From: a virus
IMG/VR virus record: IMGVR_UViG_3300025010_000107
Span: 1-44,491 of that record
Strand: one strand, 5' to 3'
DNA: 44,491 nt
The notes under the pieces were generated by a model. The model was not told the origin of the DNA, did not search any database, and was given only the letters and a program-made list of their open reading frames with translations. The position numbers and the translations under genes are program-made. Of the stretch, positions 17,345-26,348 are shown in pieces (position 1 is the first letter of the stretch; the number at the start of each line of letters is the position of its first letter).

Positions 17345-18321
17345 GCCAAGTAACAGCCTATACCATATCACCGGCACCGCTTGAGATGGCGCAACTCGCC
17401 ACCGAACTCGAAAACCTCTTTGCGGCCGTCGGCAGCGCGAACCGGGGCGGCACGGCGCCGGCAAATCCATTTGACGGCATGCTCTGGTGGGATACATCGC
17501 TCGACCCCGTGGAGTACTTGCAGCGCTATTCCACGACGGCCGGGTGGGTGTCTTTGCTTTCGATCAACACCACAACAGGCGCGATAACCTTTCAAGGTGC
17601 CGTGGCGGCCGACTTTGCAAAGCTGGTGGCCGTCGCCGGGACCGCGATTGTGGACACCACGACCGCGCAGAACATCGCCGGGCCGAAGACTTTTACCGAT
17701 GGCCTGGTGGTCGAAGGTGGCCCGCTAAAGATATCTTCCACTTCTTCGGTGGCTCAAATTACAGGCAAAAACACGGCCAACACCGTGACGGCTATTTATG
17801 CTGGTGGCTACACCTCCGCCGGCGATTCAGGGCTTATTCAGATTTACTCCAAAGATCACGCCACGCAGGCCGGAAAAATTAGACTTTACGGCACTGACGG
17901 TTCGACGTACGCCCTTGGCGCAGAGGTGCTCACAGACGGAAAAGTCAATCTCCCGGTCGGCTTGCAGATCGATGGGGTTGATATGCCTGCACCGCCCACC
18001 TATACGTCGTTTAGCCCTGGAGGAGATTTAGCAGGGACGGTTCATATAGCAAAATATGGCAGATTAGTCACCATGACCTGGTATAGCTTGACGCACGCGA
18101 GCAGCTATACTGCTGGGTCTGCTGCTGCCGTCATACCTGCTGCATACCGACCTCATGATTGGTTTACAAATTGCTATTCTGGATCGGGCGGGGTTAATAG
18201 GCAAATAATCATATACGACTCTGGCCTATTTACATTCGCATATTACGACACGACCGATGGTGGCGGACATGCGGATACAAATACAGGCAATGGTTCTGTT
18301 TCTTGGGTATCCGCAAGCTAA
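17341..18321 (+). CDS. Tail fibre protein
   Basis: A 326-residue fibre-like protein, directly after the tip gene and overlapping it by 4 bases. The N-terminal 90 residues include FDGMLWWDTSLDPVEYLQRY and GWVSLLSINTTTGAITFQG, a pattern typical of fibre attachment regions. The middle carries repetitive beta segments (TTAQNIAGPKTFTDGLVVEG). The last 110 residues (from about nt 18000) are a compact Gly/Tyr/Ser-rich domain with many aromatic residues, probably receptor-binding. That last part is visibly more AT-rich than the first two thirds, suggesting domain exchange. It has no signal peptide, unlike the six genes that follow. Confidence 0.8.
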   Translation: MSQVTAYTISPAPLEMAQLATELENLFAAVGSANRGGTAPANPFDGMLWWDTSLDPVEYLQRYSTTAGWVSLLSINTTTGAITFQGAVAADFAKLVAVAGTAIVDTTTAQNIAGPKTFTDGLVVEGGPLKISSTSSVAQITGKNTANTVTAIYAGGYTSAGDSGLIQIYSKDHATQAGKIRLYGTDGSTYALGAEVLTDGKVNLPVGLQIDGVDMPAPPTYTSFSPGGDLAGTVHIAKYGRLVTMTWYSLTHASSYTAGSAAAVIPAAYRPHDWFTNCYSGSGGVNRQIIIYDSGLFTFAYYDTTDGGGHADTNTGNGSVSWVSAS

Positions 18322-18346
18322 AATAATAAACCGAAAAGGTGGCAAA

Positions 18347-18811
18347 ATGAAAAAAGCAATCACTCTTCTTCTGGCCCTGGCCCTTCTTCCCGGCATGGCT
18401 TTTGCCGCCGGATCTTCTCCGGCTACGCAATACATGCTTTCCGCCGATAAAAACCAGCTTGTGATTAAGCTGGCGTGCGTCGGAGATGCCGACAATGGGT
18501 CTATCCCTGCCAAGACGATAAATGAGGCGGCCATCAGCGCTGGTCTGCCGAAAGAGTATCAGGCGATGGGGTTTTATCTGACCGGCGTGCATGTGGTGGT
18601 CGGGACGACCGCCCCCGATGCCGCAGACATCGCCATCACCGATGCCTTGGGAGTTACCCTTTACTCTCAGGCCAGTATTATCCCGACGAGCGGCACAGCC
18701 AAGGGCACGGTGCCGAAAGCGGAGCCGGTGAACTCGGTGCTCACGGTGACGGTGGCGAATCAGGCGACGGCGAGCGCGACCTATGACATCTACATCAAAT
18801 TGGGCCGGTAA
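18347..18811 (+). CDS. Exported small beta-rich protein
   Basis: A 154-residue protein beginning with a classic Sec signal peptide: MKK, a hydrophobic core ITLLLALALLPG, and a cleavage site after AFA (residue 20). The mature part is Ala/Thr/Val-rich and beta-like (MGFYLTGVHVVVGTTAPDAA). The ATG at 18347 was chosen because AAAAGGTGG lies just upstream; an earlier in-frame start at 18257 overlaps the fibre gene and would bury the signal peptide. It is the first of six consecutive genes with signal peptides. No enzyme motif is visible; it may be a virion-like immunoglobulin-type domain or a periplasmic protein. Confidence 0.75.
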   Translation: MKKAITLLLALALLPGMAFAAGSSPATQYMLSADKNQLVIKLACVGDADNGSIPAKTINEAAISAGLPKEYQAMGFYLTGVHVVVGTTAPDAADIAITDALGVTLYSQASIIPTSGTAKGTVPKAEPVNSVLTVTVANQATASATYDIYIKLGR

Positions 18812-18820
18812 GAGGTGACC

Positions 18821-20935
18821 ATGAAAAGACTGATCTTTGTTTTCGCAATTCTGGCGGCTTGCTTCGGGCAGGCCTTCGCGCTGCCTCCTGATGGGACCGG
18901 CGGGTGGGCGGATGATGGGACCACGACGAGCACGGATAGGGCCGTAGTTATAGGGCAAACGGGGTCTATCTCAGAAGAAACCAACACCATGACGCTGGAT
19001 GACGGCGACGGCCTGCCGATTACGTTGCAAGAAATCCGCAGCGCTACAGGCGGGGCCGATACCGCAGCTATCCACGACAACCAGGCCAGTGAGATCAGTG
19101 CGATCACGGCCAAGCCTACGCCCGCCGATGCTGACTACCTGCTGATTGAGAGCGCGGCCAACTCAAACGCCAAGCGCAGCCTTACGCTTACCAACCTTTG
19201 GGCGAATTTGTTCAAAGGTAAGGCTGATGCACTCTACGAACCGGACATAACATCTTCCACCGACCTGACCGTTGGCAGCTTGACGGCATCCGGGGCTGGC
19301 GGTCTGGCCATCGGCGCTGCCGGAACTACGCTCGGCACGGCGCGCTGGTACACAAATGTTGCCGAAAACGTCTACCGCTTTGACCTCTTCGCTTCTGATT
19401 TTACACAGAATTGGGGTATTAGGTGGCAGACCGGCTATCCGCTCGAAAACGGCGGGCTTTTTACAGTCGACACCACCGGGACAGGCACTTGGAGTTACCA
19501 AGGCGTTGATCCTGGCGACCTGCTACTACTGCCCGCTGATCCCGCTGCTCATACGCTTTTCGGCTTCGACAATACGACGAACACTTACAAGCCATTTGCT
19601 ATCGGCACCGGGCTTTCCTTCGACCAGGCTACCGGGACGCTTTCTTCGACGGGTGGGGTTGGCGATGACCTGGGCAGCGCGGCCTACTCCGATGTCGTGG
19701 CGCTCTGGACAACCTGCTCAAGCGGGTTTTTGAAGTATGACGGAACATGCGAAACGCCAACTGGCGCAGCACATGACGCCCTGACGCTCGGGTCCACGCT
19801 TTCCTCGATATTTAGCCTGACCGGCCAAGAACTTGGTCTGACGGCATGGCCCACGTTCAACCAGAACACGACCGGAACCGCAGCGGGGCTTACCGCGCAG
19901 TATATCGATTGGAACGCTGCCTCTGGTGGAAACAGCATAGCGAATAAGCCGACCCTGCTGGTTATTGACAACACGCCGGACAACGGTGGGGCCGATGCTG
20001 CTGGTGAAGATTGGGCATACGATCACGTTGCAGCCGCTGACCCCCACACCGGCTATATGCTCGAAAGCAACATCGGATTTGGGGCAAGCAATTATCTACA
20101 GTTGGCGGCATCCCCTGGCACTCCTGACGGAACGAAGTTTTTAAGAGATGACGGCACCTGGCAGGCTACCGCAGGCACCGACACCATCGGGTGGGACTAC
20201 ACGGCGCTTACCGCCGCCCCTGCATCGCCAGTTACCGGAAAAGTCTATCGAGCCGACAATGACACCTGGGACCCAATCACCTATGACGGGACCACGGACT
20301 ACTTCGTCCTTTATACCGGCTCGGCTTACATCGGGATCGTGGACCTGGCCGGAAACCTACTGATTGAGGGCGTTCCTCTTGCGTCGATAGACGGTCTTGG
20401 AACCGGCATCGCAACCGCTCTTGCCGTAAACGCTGGCACGGCTGGTGCTCCAGTGATAAACGGCGGCGCTCTCGGCACGCCCTCAAGCGGCACGCTGACG
20501 AACGCCACAGGGCTTCCGTTATCTGGCCTGGTAGATTCCACATCTACGGCTATCGGCGTGGGATCGGTAAACGTCGGCCATGCCAGCGACACCACCCTTG
20601 CGAGGGCGTCTGCTGGAGTTCTTACCGTCGAGGGCGTAACTCTCACCCGCACCATCGCCAGCGGGACTTCAGCCCTCGGCACCGCAGAAATCGCAAGCGG
20701 TGCTTGTGCTACGGTTGTAACCACAGCGGCAAGTGGGGTAGCTACCACGGACGCGATCATGTGGGGATGGAATACCCGGCCAAGCCAAATCACAGGGTAC
20801 GGCTATACTACGTCAGGGGCGCTTCGTATCGACGCTTACCCGACTGCGAACAACATTAACTTCGAAGTGTGCAACCAGACGGCGGGCGCAATCACTCCCG
20901 GCGCGGTGACGCTGAATTGGAGGGTTGTGCGATGA
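18821..20935 (+). CDS. Exported or lipid-anchored fibre-like protein
   Basis: A 704-residue protein. The N-terminus has MKR, a hydrophobic core LIFVFAI and either a lipobox LAAC (residues 11-14) or a Sec cleavage site after AFA (residue 20). The remainder is typical phage fibre sequence: FGFDNTTNTYKPFAIGTG, GLSFDQATGTLSSTGG, then PGTPDGTKFLRDDGTWQAT, and Gly/Ala/Thr-rich repeats to the end. The ATG at 18821 follows GAGGTGA; a GTG at 18815 is within that site. Fibre-like sequence behind an export signal is unexpected because tail fibres normally assemble in the cytoplasm. Confidence 0.8.
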   Translation: MKRLIFVFAILAACFGQAFALPPDGTGGWADDGTTTSTDRAVVIGQTGSISEETNTMTLDDGDGLPITLQEIRSATGGADTAAIHDNQASEISAITAKPTPADADYLLIESAANSNAKRSLTLTNLWANLFKGKADALYEPDITSSTDLTVGSLTASGAGGLAIGAAGTTLGTARWYTNVAENVYRFDLFASDFTQNWGIRWQTGYPLENGGLFTVDTTGTGTWSYQGVDPGDLLLLPADPAAHTLFGFDNTTNTYKPFAIGTGLSFDQATGTLSSTGGVGDDLGSAAYSDVVALWTTCSSGFLKYDGTCETPTGAAHDALTLGSTLSSIFSLTGQELGLTAWPTFNQNTTGTAAGLTAQYIDWNAASGGNSIANKPTLLVIDNTPDNGGADAAGEDWAYDHVAAADPHTGYMLESNIGFGASNYLQLAASPGTPDGTKFLRDDGTWQATAGTDTIGWDYTALTAAPASPVTGKVYRADNDTWDPITYDGTTDYFVLYTGSAYIGIVDLAGNLLIEGVPLASIDGLGTGIATALAVNAGTAGAPVINGGALGTPSSGTLTNATGLPLSGLVDSTSTAIGVGSVNVGHASDTTLARASAGVLTVEGVTLTRTIASGTSALGTAEIASGACATVVTTAASGVATTDAIMWGWNTRPSQITGYGYTTSGALRIDAYPTANNINFEVCNQTAGAITPGAVTLNWRVVR

Positions 20936-21708
20936 AAAAGATAATCCCTTTCATCGTCGCCTTGGTTGCGCTGGCTGCTATTGCGTTCGCCAATCAGGGT
21001 TCATGGCCGGTACCTGGGCCTGGTGGGACATTCGCATCTTCTTCTTCCTCCTCCTCTTCGTCGAGCAGCTCGGGCGGAGGCCCGATAGCCTTCCCTGTTG
21101 CAGCGACCAGCGACTATACAACAAGCACATCTGATACCGCCTTGAGCGTTCCGGTTCCAACAGACACCGCAAGCGGAGATTGTCTAATTTTCTTCGGTGG
21201 AGAAGTTGGCGGGAGGTCGCTATCTCCCCCGGCAGGAGTAACGCAAATTGCAACCGCAACCGCGAACAGCAACGCCTATGTGTGGTACAAAAAAGCAGGT
21301 GCGAGTGAGTCAGCGTTCGCATTTACCGCCTCTGGCAACTATGCATATGCGTCAGTAATGGCCCTTCGTGTAACGGGCGCGGTTTGTGATTCAACCTCTG
21401 ATTTCACCGTCACGGTTGGGGGTAGCGGATCAAGCTCAAATGTTGCGGTTTGCCCGAACATAACAACCCCGCAAGATACCATGGCGGTGCTATGGATGGA
21501 AATCTCGGAACCAGGATCAACCAGCGACAGTAACAGCCGTGGCGGGGCCACCGAACTCTATGACATGACGGGTTCTACTACCGGGGCGCATCTGAGTTTG
21601 TGGTCTGAAGCGATAGCGACCGCAGCCACACTAACTGGCGCGCAAATAACAAAGTCAGCGTGGAGCGGTTATAACTCATTTTCTTTAGGGATAAAGACGC
21701 AGCCATGA
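20932..21708 (+). CDS. Exported protein with poly-Ser linker and beta-sandwich
   Basis: A 258-residue protein with signal peptide MKKIIPFIVALVALAAIAFA cleaved after residue 20. A run of about 13 Ser residues follows near residue 36, forming a flexible linker before a Gly-rich hinge. The remaining 200 residues have strand-rich sequence found in fibre accessory domains (ANSNAYVWYKKAGASESAFA, then ASVMALRVTGAVC). Three or four Cys in the mature part could form disulphides, which fits an oxidising periplasmic or outside location. GGAGGG precedes the ATG by 7 bases, and the start overlaps the previous stop. Confidence 0.75.
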   Translation: MKKIIPFIVALVALAAIAFANQGSWPVPGPGGTFASSSSSSSSSSSSGGGPIAFPVAATSDYTTSTSDTALSVPVPTDTASGDCLIFFGGEVGGRSLSPPAGVTQIATATANSNAYVWYKKAGASESAFAFTASGNYAYASVMALRVTGAVCDSTSDFTVTVGGSGSSSNVAVCPNITTPQDTMAVLWMEISEPGSTSDSNSRGGATELYDMTGSTTGAHLSLWSEAIATAATLTGAQITKSAWSGYNSFSLGIKTQP

Positions 21709-23471
21709 TTAAATACCTGCTTGCGCTATTGCTAATATTTCCGGCTATGGGCCTTGCCGATACTCATTATGTTGGCAAAACCAATGCGGCGAATACCGGC
21801 ACTTGCACCAACCAGGCGACGCCATGCGCTACCATCGCTTACGGCATATCACAGATGGCCGGGGGCGACACTCTTATTGTCGGAAACGGCACCTATACCA
21901 CGACAAATGATGTTATCCGTGATCCACCGAATGGAAGTGCCGGTGCCTATACTACCGTGCAAGCCGAAACAGATTTTGGAGTATTACTGGACGGAACATC
22001 CTGGGGTAACAGTTCGTGGGTTTACGGACTACGCCTGGATGGAAGAAGTTATGTCAAAATCCAGGGGTTTCGCATAAATGCAGCCCAGAACGATACAGGC
22101 GGGCCATCGTTCATCGGAAGCGGCTCTCATCACATAAAAATCATTAAATGCGGCTTCTGGAATGGTCCCGTTGACGGCAACGGAGAAATCACAGGAGTGG
22201 GAGACAGCAGCGGAAGCGACGCAAACTACATCTTATTTGAGGACTGCTATGCTTTCGGTGGCAGCCGAGCCGGTTTCACTGCATACTGGTCGAACCATGT
22301 AATTTTCAGGCGGTGCATAGCACGGCCGGATTATTACCATTTCGATCTTCAAACATCTGGGTTTTGCAACTACGATAGCGAAGCGACTGTCTACCAAAAC
22401 AACATTGTTGTTGACATGGCAGGCGGGTCTGCGACCAGCCCATCATTACAAGTCTATTCTCCTTTTTTCTTTGAAAACAAAAGCGACCATGAACCAAACA
22501 CTTCGATAGAAATGCATGGCAATATAGTCATAAATAACAGTTCCTATTACGGCGCTGTTTATGATCAAGTTCCGGCAGACACAAGGGTATTCCGTGACAA
22601 TATTCTTTGGGGCAATTCAGGAGGGTTTCAGGCCGGTGATTATCAAAACGGGGAAACATTCTACCCCCCGACCTATGATATTCAGCGATTGACCAGTGGG
22701 GCAAATAATCGTCCATACGATCATTGGAACGATAACTTTGACCATAACGCCACATATGCGGGCGGTGACGGACTTGCTGGCGCTGGAACCGGGATGTCTA
22801 TCATCCTGAATCGGACTAACACCGTGACAAATTCGCTGTTTTACGGCAATCAATCCTATGGAGCAGCGGACTATATAACCAGCAATTACAATGCCTTCTA
22901 CGGTAACGGTGCCAATTTCGGCGGACTCCATACCTCTTCTGCCGGTGCAAATGATATTACTACCCACAACATTTTGTACCACCCGACGACAAACCCGACC
23001 GGAAGTCTAAAGTACCTCCCACGCGGTGCCGAAGATGGATCAACTCTGGCCACCGCTGGCTCATCTGGCGGTCGTGTAGGTGCTCAAGTTTTATGGAAGA
23101 TCGGCGTTGACGGCACACTCTACGGTGAAACCGGATGGGACACTGTTAGATCACCTGAAAACGGGTATGGCGGGGCAGAAGATAGACTCTGGCCCTTCCC
23201 CAACGAAGCTCAGATCAAATCCGATATGGCAAGCTATAGCGGCGCTGGACTTTCCGGCGCGAGAGGCTTTGCGGCCAGCGGGACGCAGCTTGACGGGACA
23301 AGCCAAATTACTTTGAGCAGCTACATTTGGGAGTACTTGGGAAATCAGATGCCGGATGATCTTTACGGAGATGCGGAACCTCCAGCGCCAGGTAACCTTA
23401 TGCAGCCTGTTCGTCAAACCGGGGGCACAGGCGTGTCGCGGATCAGCGGCGGGATGACGGTCGGGCAGTAG
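21705..23471 (+). CDS. Exported right-handed beta-helix protein
   Basis: A 588-residue protein with signal peptide MIKYLLALLLIFPAMGLA cleaved after residue 18. The mature start (THYVGKTNAANTGTC, then PCATIAYGISQMAGGDTLIV, then GNGTYT) is the standard opening of pectate-lyase-like parallel beta-helix proteins. Many strand repeats follow (YVKIQGFRINA, HHIKIIKCGFWNG, NYILFEDCYAFGG, HVIFRRCIARPD, TSIEMHGNIVINNSS). The fold is used by polysaccharide-degrading tailspikes and by cell-surface lyases. No catalytic residues can be assigned by eye. A plausible role is binding or cutting host or competitor surface glycans. The gene is more AT-rich than the head genes, suggesting acquisition. Confidence 0.82.
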   Translation: MIKYLLALLLIFPAMGLADTHYVGKTNAANTGTCTNQATPCATIAYGISQMAGGDTLIVGNGTYTTTNDVIRDPPNGSAGAYTTVQAETDFGVLLDGTSWGNSSWVYGLRLDGRSYVKIQGFRINAAQNDTGGPSFIGSGSHHIKIIKCGFWNGPVDGNGEITGVGDSSGSDANYILFEDCYAFGGSRAGFTAYWSNHVIFRRCIARPDYYHFDLQTSGFCNYDSEATVYQNNIVVDMAGGSATSPSLQVYSPFFFENKSDHEPNTSIEMHGNIVINNSSYYGAVYDQVPADTRVFRDNILWGNSGGFQAGDYQNGETFYPPTYDIQRLTSGANNRPYDHWNDNFDHNATYAGGDGLAGAGTGMSIILNRTNTVTNSLFYGNQSYGAADYITSNYNAFYGNGANFGGLHTSSAGANDITTHNILYHPTTNPTGSLKYLPRGAEDGSTLATAGSSGGRVGAQVLWKIGVDGTLYGETGWDTVRSPENGYGGAEDRLWPFPNEAQIKSDMASYSGAGLSGARGFAASGTQLDGTSQITLSSYIWEYLGNQMPDDLYGDAEPPAPGNLMQPVRQTGGTGVSRISGGMTVGQ

Positions 23472-23514
23472 GGCCGCAATGAACTGGATTACGCACCTTG
23501 AGAAGGGAAAAGAT

Positions 23515-24867
23515 ATGAAAAGACTGACCACAACCATCTGCGCCATTCTGCTCTCGGCCATCGCCGTCTCGGCAGCCATGGCCGCCTACTACTCCAAGCC
23601 CATCAAATACGCCTGCTCCTCTCTCACGGGCGGCGCCACCGGCTCGCTCGACAGCCTGGCGATAGCCGGCGGATCGCCGAACCTCTACGAACTCGCGGAC
23701 GGCGACAGCGCAACGGTTACGATCATCTCGGGCACCTCGGCCACCACTTATGAGTACGCCTTCGACGCCGACGGCACGTCCGCGGAATCATCCCCGACCG
23801 TCATCAGGCCGAACGATTACGCCACGGCCGGAGTGTGGCGCCTATCCCTGTTTGACTACCGGGCGATCCCCGACCTCAGTTCTTCTTACGACCCTGCCGG
23901 AACCTCTGCCGCAGGCGTGGCCGCCCACGCTGCTGACACCGACCTGCACAATGGCACCTGTACGCCGGCAAGCGGCGACTGCGGCGCAGAGCTTACCTGC
24001 AACACCCTGGCCGTGGCATCCTGGCCGGACCCGACCATGGACGGCGAGATCCGATGCTTTACCAGTGGCGGCGAAGTCACATACTACCGCTGGAACGGCG
24101 AAGATTGGATAGAGTTGGCATCCGGCTCGTTCGCCTTTGATCCCTACCCGGCCTATGAGGATTCAACATACTCCTCTGGCATCGCGGCCAATGCGACGAC
24201 CTTGGCGATTTACAGCGTGGCGGAATCCAAGTGGCTGACCGCAGCGCTCACGGACTCACTGGGCCCCGAACCGACTGCAACGCCAACGCCCACGCCAACC
24301 CCGACGCCCACGCCGTCTTTCGCGGCTTCGGACGATTTCAACCGGGCAGATTCCAACACGCTCGGGGCGCTCTCTGGCGGCACCTACACATGGACCGAAG
24401 TCTTTGGCGATATCGACATTGAGACGAACCGGGGCGGCCTGGGCACTGCTGGGGCGGCTGGCGCGGTGATCGGTGTGGACAGGGCCACCGGCTGGCTTCA
24501 ATCGACAGTGCGCGCCGAAGGGTCCGCTTTTTCCAACCCGGGCTTGATGTTTTGGGAGGTCGATTCGTCCAACTATTGGTACGCAGCTCTTGACCCTGAT
24601 GACCCAGGCGGCAATGACATCGAACTGCATCAGGTCGTGGCGGGAGTTGACACAGAGTTGGCCGACGCTTCTTTTTATACCGGCATCGATACGGCCTACA
24701 CGCTAAAGGTGACCTTCGGCGCATCGTCGGTTGTCGTTCAGATCGGCGGGACGACCTACATCACGCATAGCGGCAGCTTCGGCAGCAATACCGGCGACCT
24801 TGGTATCTACCAAAGCAGAGGCGGCGGGGCCACCGGCTGGAACGATGACTTTGCGGCGGGAGAATAA
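23515..24867 (+). CDS. Exported protein with Pro-Thr linker and lectin-like domain
   Basis: A 450-residue protein with signal peptide MKRLTTTICAILLSAIAVSA, probably cleaved after AMA (residue 23). The first 230 residues are beta-rich fibre-like sequence. A (Pro-Thr) linker at about residues 253-267 (TATPTPTPTPTPTPS) leads to a C-terminal domain of about 180 residues resembling concanavalin A-like lectins or glucanases (SFAASDDFNRADSNTLGALS, ending GDLGIYQSRGGG). The ATG 23515 is preceded by AAGGGA; the ATG at 23479 is not. Its first 14 bases match those of the gene at 18821. Pro-Thr linkers are typical of secreted carbohydrate-binding proteins. Confidence 0.8.
   Translation: MKRLTTTICAILLSAIAVSAAMAAYYSKPIKYACSSLTGGATGSLDSLAIAGGSPNLYELADGDSATVTIISGTSATTYEYAFDADGTSAESSPTVIRPNDYATAGVWRLSLFDYRAIPDLSSSYDPAGTSAAGVAAHAADTDLHNGTCTPASGDCGAELTCNTLAVASWPDPTMDGEIRCFTSGGEVTYYRWNGEDWIELASGSFAFDPYPAYEDSTYSSGIAANATTLAIYSVAESKWLTAALTDSLGPEPTATPTPTPTPTPTPSFAASDDFNRADSNTLGALSGGTYTWTEVFGDIDIETNRGGLGTAGAAGAVIGVDRATGWLQSTVRAEGSAFSNPGLMFWEVDSSNYWYAALDPDDPGGNDIELHQVVAGVDTELADASFYTGIDTAYTLKVTFGASSVVVQIGGTTYITHSGSFGSNTGDLGIYQSRGGGATGWNDDFAAGE
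24271..24315 (+). repeat. Pro-Thr codon repeat in lectin-like gene
   Basis: Fifteen codons alternating CCN and ACN (with one GCA) encode the Pro-Thr linker. The pattern is nearly the same as at 25955-26035 in the next gene and could support recombination between the two. Confidence 0.85.
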
Positions 24868-24868
24868 T

Positions 24869-26077
24869 ATGAAGCGAATAGCAATCGCACTCGCGGTCCT
24901 TCTCTTTGCCGCCAACGCACTCGCGGCCCCGAGCATTACGGGCGTCACCGGAGATCCATCGAACGGACAACCCGTCGTGATCTATGGCGCGGACTTTGGC
25001 ACCGGGAGCACCGTCATTTCTTGGGATGACTTCGAAGCGCATACTGTTGGCGCCACTATTGAATATAAAACGCCGATTGTAGGCCCAGCCTGGACGCTGT
25101 TCCGTCTTGCCCCCGAAACCGACTTTGTGAATGTTGAAGACGATTATGCCCACTCAGGAGAAAAATCTGTAAAAATCGAGTGGACCGACGAAACCATAAA
25201 CTCGTTCGGTTGGGCTGGACGCGGGCCATACACTCAACTGTATTACACTTTCTGGCACAGAGAGGTTTTCCCTGGAAGCATTACATCTGCAAACCGCAAG
25301 CTGGTTTTTACATATGGAAATGTAGCATCTTGCGGAGAAACAACAAACGCCCCAAATGGCATCCCCTTAATTCCAGAAGGCAATAACGTATGGGGATTCT
25401 ACCCCAACAACAGCACACAGCAGCCAAATTGGTCGGGCATGAACAATATGTCCAGCAATACCACCTATGGCACCGGAAACACGCTATATTACAGCCAGAC
25501 GCTGAACCGTTGGGGGCGATGGGAATACTACCAGCAGTTAAATGACCCGTATAACTGTACGGTTAATGTTAACTGCAACGGAGTGCTTGAGTACTACTAT
25601 GACGGCGTAAAGCGTTATTACCGGGACGACTATAAACACACGTTTTGCGATGGGGAATACACCGATATCCGCTTTGGACAGATGTTCCAAGGTCACGTTG
25701 ACAATCAAACTTTCGCCTGGTTTGATGACGTTTGCATTCTATCATCAAGGGCCCGAGTGGAACTCGGCAACGCTCCGACCTGGGCCGCATGCACCCGCCG
25801 TGAAATCCAGCGCCACACCGCTTGGGGCGCGACCATCGCCGTGACGGTCAACACCGGGGCCTTTGCCGATGGTGCAACCGCCTACCTCTACGTGGTAGAT
25901 TCAAACGGCGTGCCGAACGCGGGAGGATACCCGGTTACCATCGGGACCGGATTCCCCACGCCGACGCCCACGGCAACCCCTACACCTACGCCAACACCCA
26001 CGCCGACACCATCACCGACCCCGACCCCCGGGCCGGCGACGAAATCGCACTTTAACGGCGGAAAGGCTTTGAGATGA
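24869..26077 (+). CDS. Exported TIG-like/lectin-like protein with Pro-Thr tail
   Basis: A 402-residue protein with signal peptide MKRIAIALAVLLFAANALA cleaved after residue 19. A short IPT/TIG-like opening follows (APSITGVTGDPSNGQPVVIY). The central 250 residues look like a jelly-roll lectin or polysaccharide-lyase-like domain (SGEKSVKIEWTDETINSFGW and QLYYTFWHREVF). A second short beta domain (VTVNTGAFADGATAYLYVVD) precedes a Pro-Thr stretch of about 27 residues and the charged end KSHFNGGKALR. GGGAG is just upstream of the ATG. The central part is AT-rich. It is the last of the six exported proteins and overlaps the next gene by 4 bases. Confidence 0.78.
   Translation: MKRIAIALAVLLFAANALAAPSITGVTGDPSNGQPVVIYGADFGTGSTVISWDDFEAHTVGATIEYKTPIVGPAWTLFRLAPETDFVNVEDDYAHSGEKSVKIEWTDETINSFGWAGRGPYTQLYYTFWHREVFPGSITSANRKLVFTYGNVASCGETTNAPNGIPLIPEGNNVWGFYPNNSTQQPNWSGMNNMSSNTTYGTGNTLYYSQTLNRWGRWEYYQQLNDPYNCTVNVNCNGVLEYYYDGVKRYYRDDYKHTFCDGEYTDIRFGQMFQGHVDNQTFAWFDDVCILSSRARVELGNAPTWAACTRREIQRHTAWGATIAVTVNTGAFADGATAYLYVVDSNGVPNAGGYPVTIGTGFPTPTPTATPTPTPTPTPTPSPTPTPGPATKSHFNGGKALR
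25955..26035 (+). repeat. Pro-Thr codon repeat near end of last exported gene
   Basis: About 27 codons, mostly alternating CCN and ACN, encode a Pro-Thr/Ser stretch. It sits close to the C-terminus, so it connects only a short charged tail; the gene may have lost a C-terminal domain that followed this linker. Confidence 0.85.
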
Positions 26078-26346
26078 CCGACCTCGTGGAAGCACTCGGA
26101 AAGCTGCTCGGACTGCTGCTGGCCTTTTTCGGCATCACCAAATGGGTCAACCATGCCCTGGAAAAGCGCGTCACGGCCCTTGAAGCCAGCCCGCCAAAAA
26201 GAGAAGTGGCCGAGTGCCAGCGGCTGCAAAACTCTTGCTCTGTGGCCGTGCGCCTGGGCGCCGTGGAAAAGCAGAGCGACGGCCTCACTGATTGGCTCAA
26301 GCGAATAGAAGCGAAGCTGGACAGGCTGATTGAGAAAGGTGATTGA
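26074..26346 (+). CDS. Small membrane protein with coiled coil
   Basis: A 90-residue protein with a hydrophobic N-terminal helix (residues 8-22, LGKLLGLLLAFFGIT) followed by a charged helical region and a final amphipathic helix (WLKRIEAKLDRLIEKGD). This layout is seen in lysis accessory proteins and XhlA-like or spanin-like proteins. Two Cys lie in the middle (ECQRLQNSC). The position after the fibre genes fits a lysis or membrane role, but no family can be assigned. It overlaps the previous gene by 4 bases. Confidence 0.6.
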   Translation: MTDLVEALGKLLGLLLAFFGITKWVNHALEKRVTALEASPPKREVAECQRLQNSCSVAVRLGAVEKQSDGLTDWLKRIEAKLDRLIEKGD

Positions 26347-26348
26347 CC

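Noticed and set aside
16598-17497. 299-codon minus-strand frame opposite the end of the tail tip gene
   Set aside because: Arg/Gly-rich sequence without motifs; explained by the + strand gene.
24256-24724. Minus-strand Arg/Pro-rich frames over the Pro-Thr repeat
   Set aside because: Low-complexity shadows of the repeat region, no motif.
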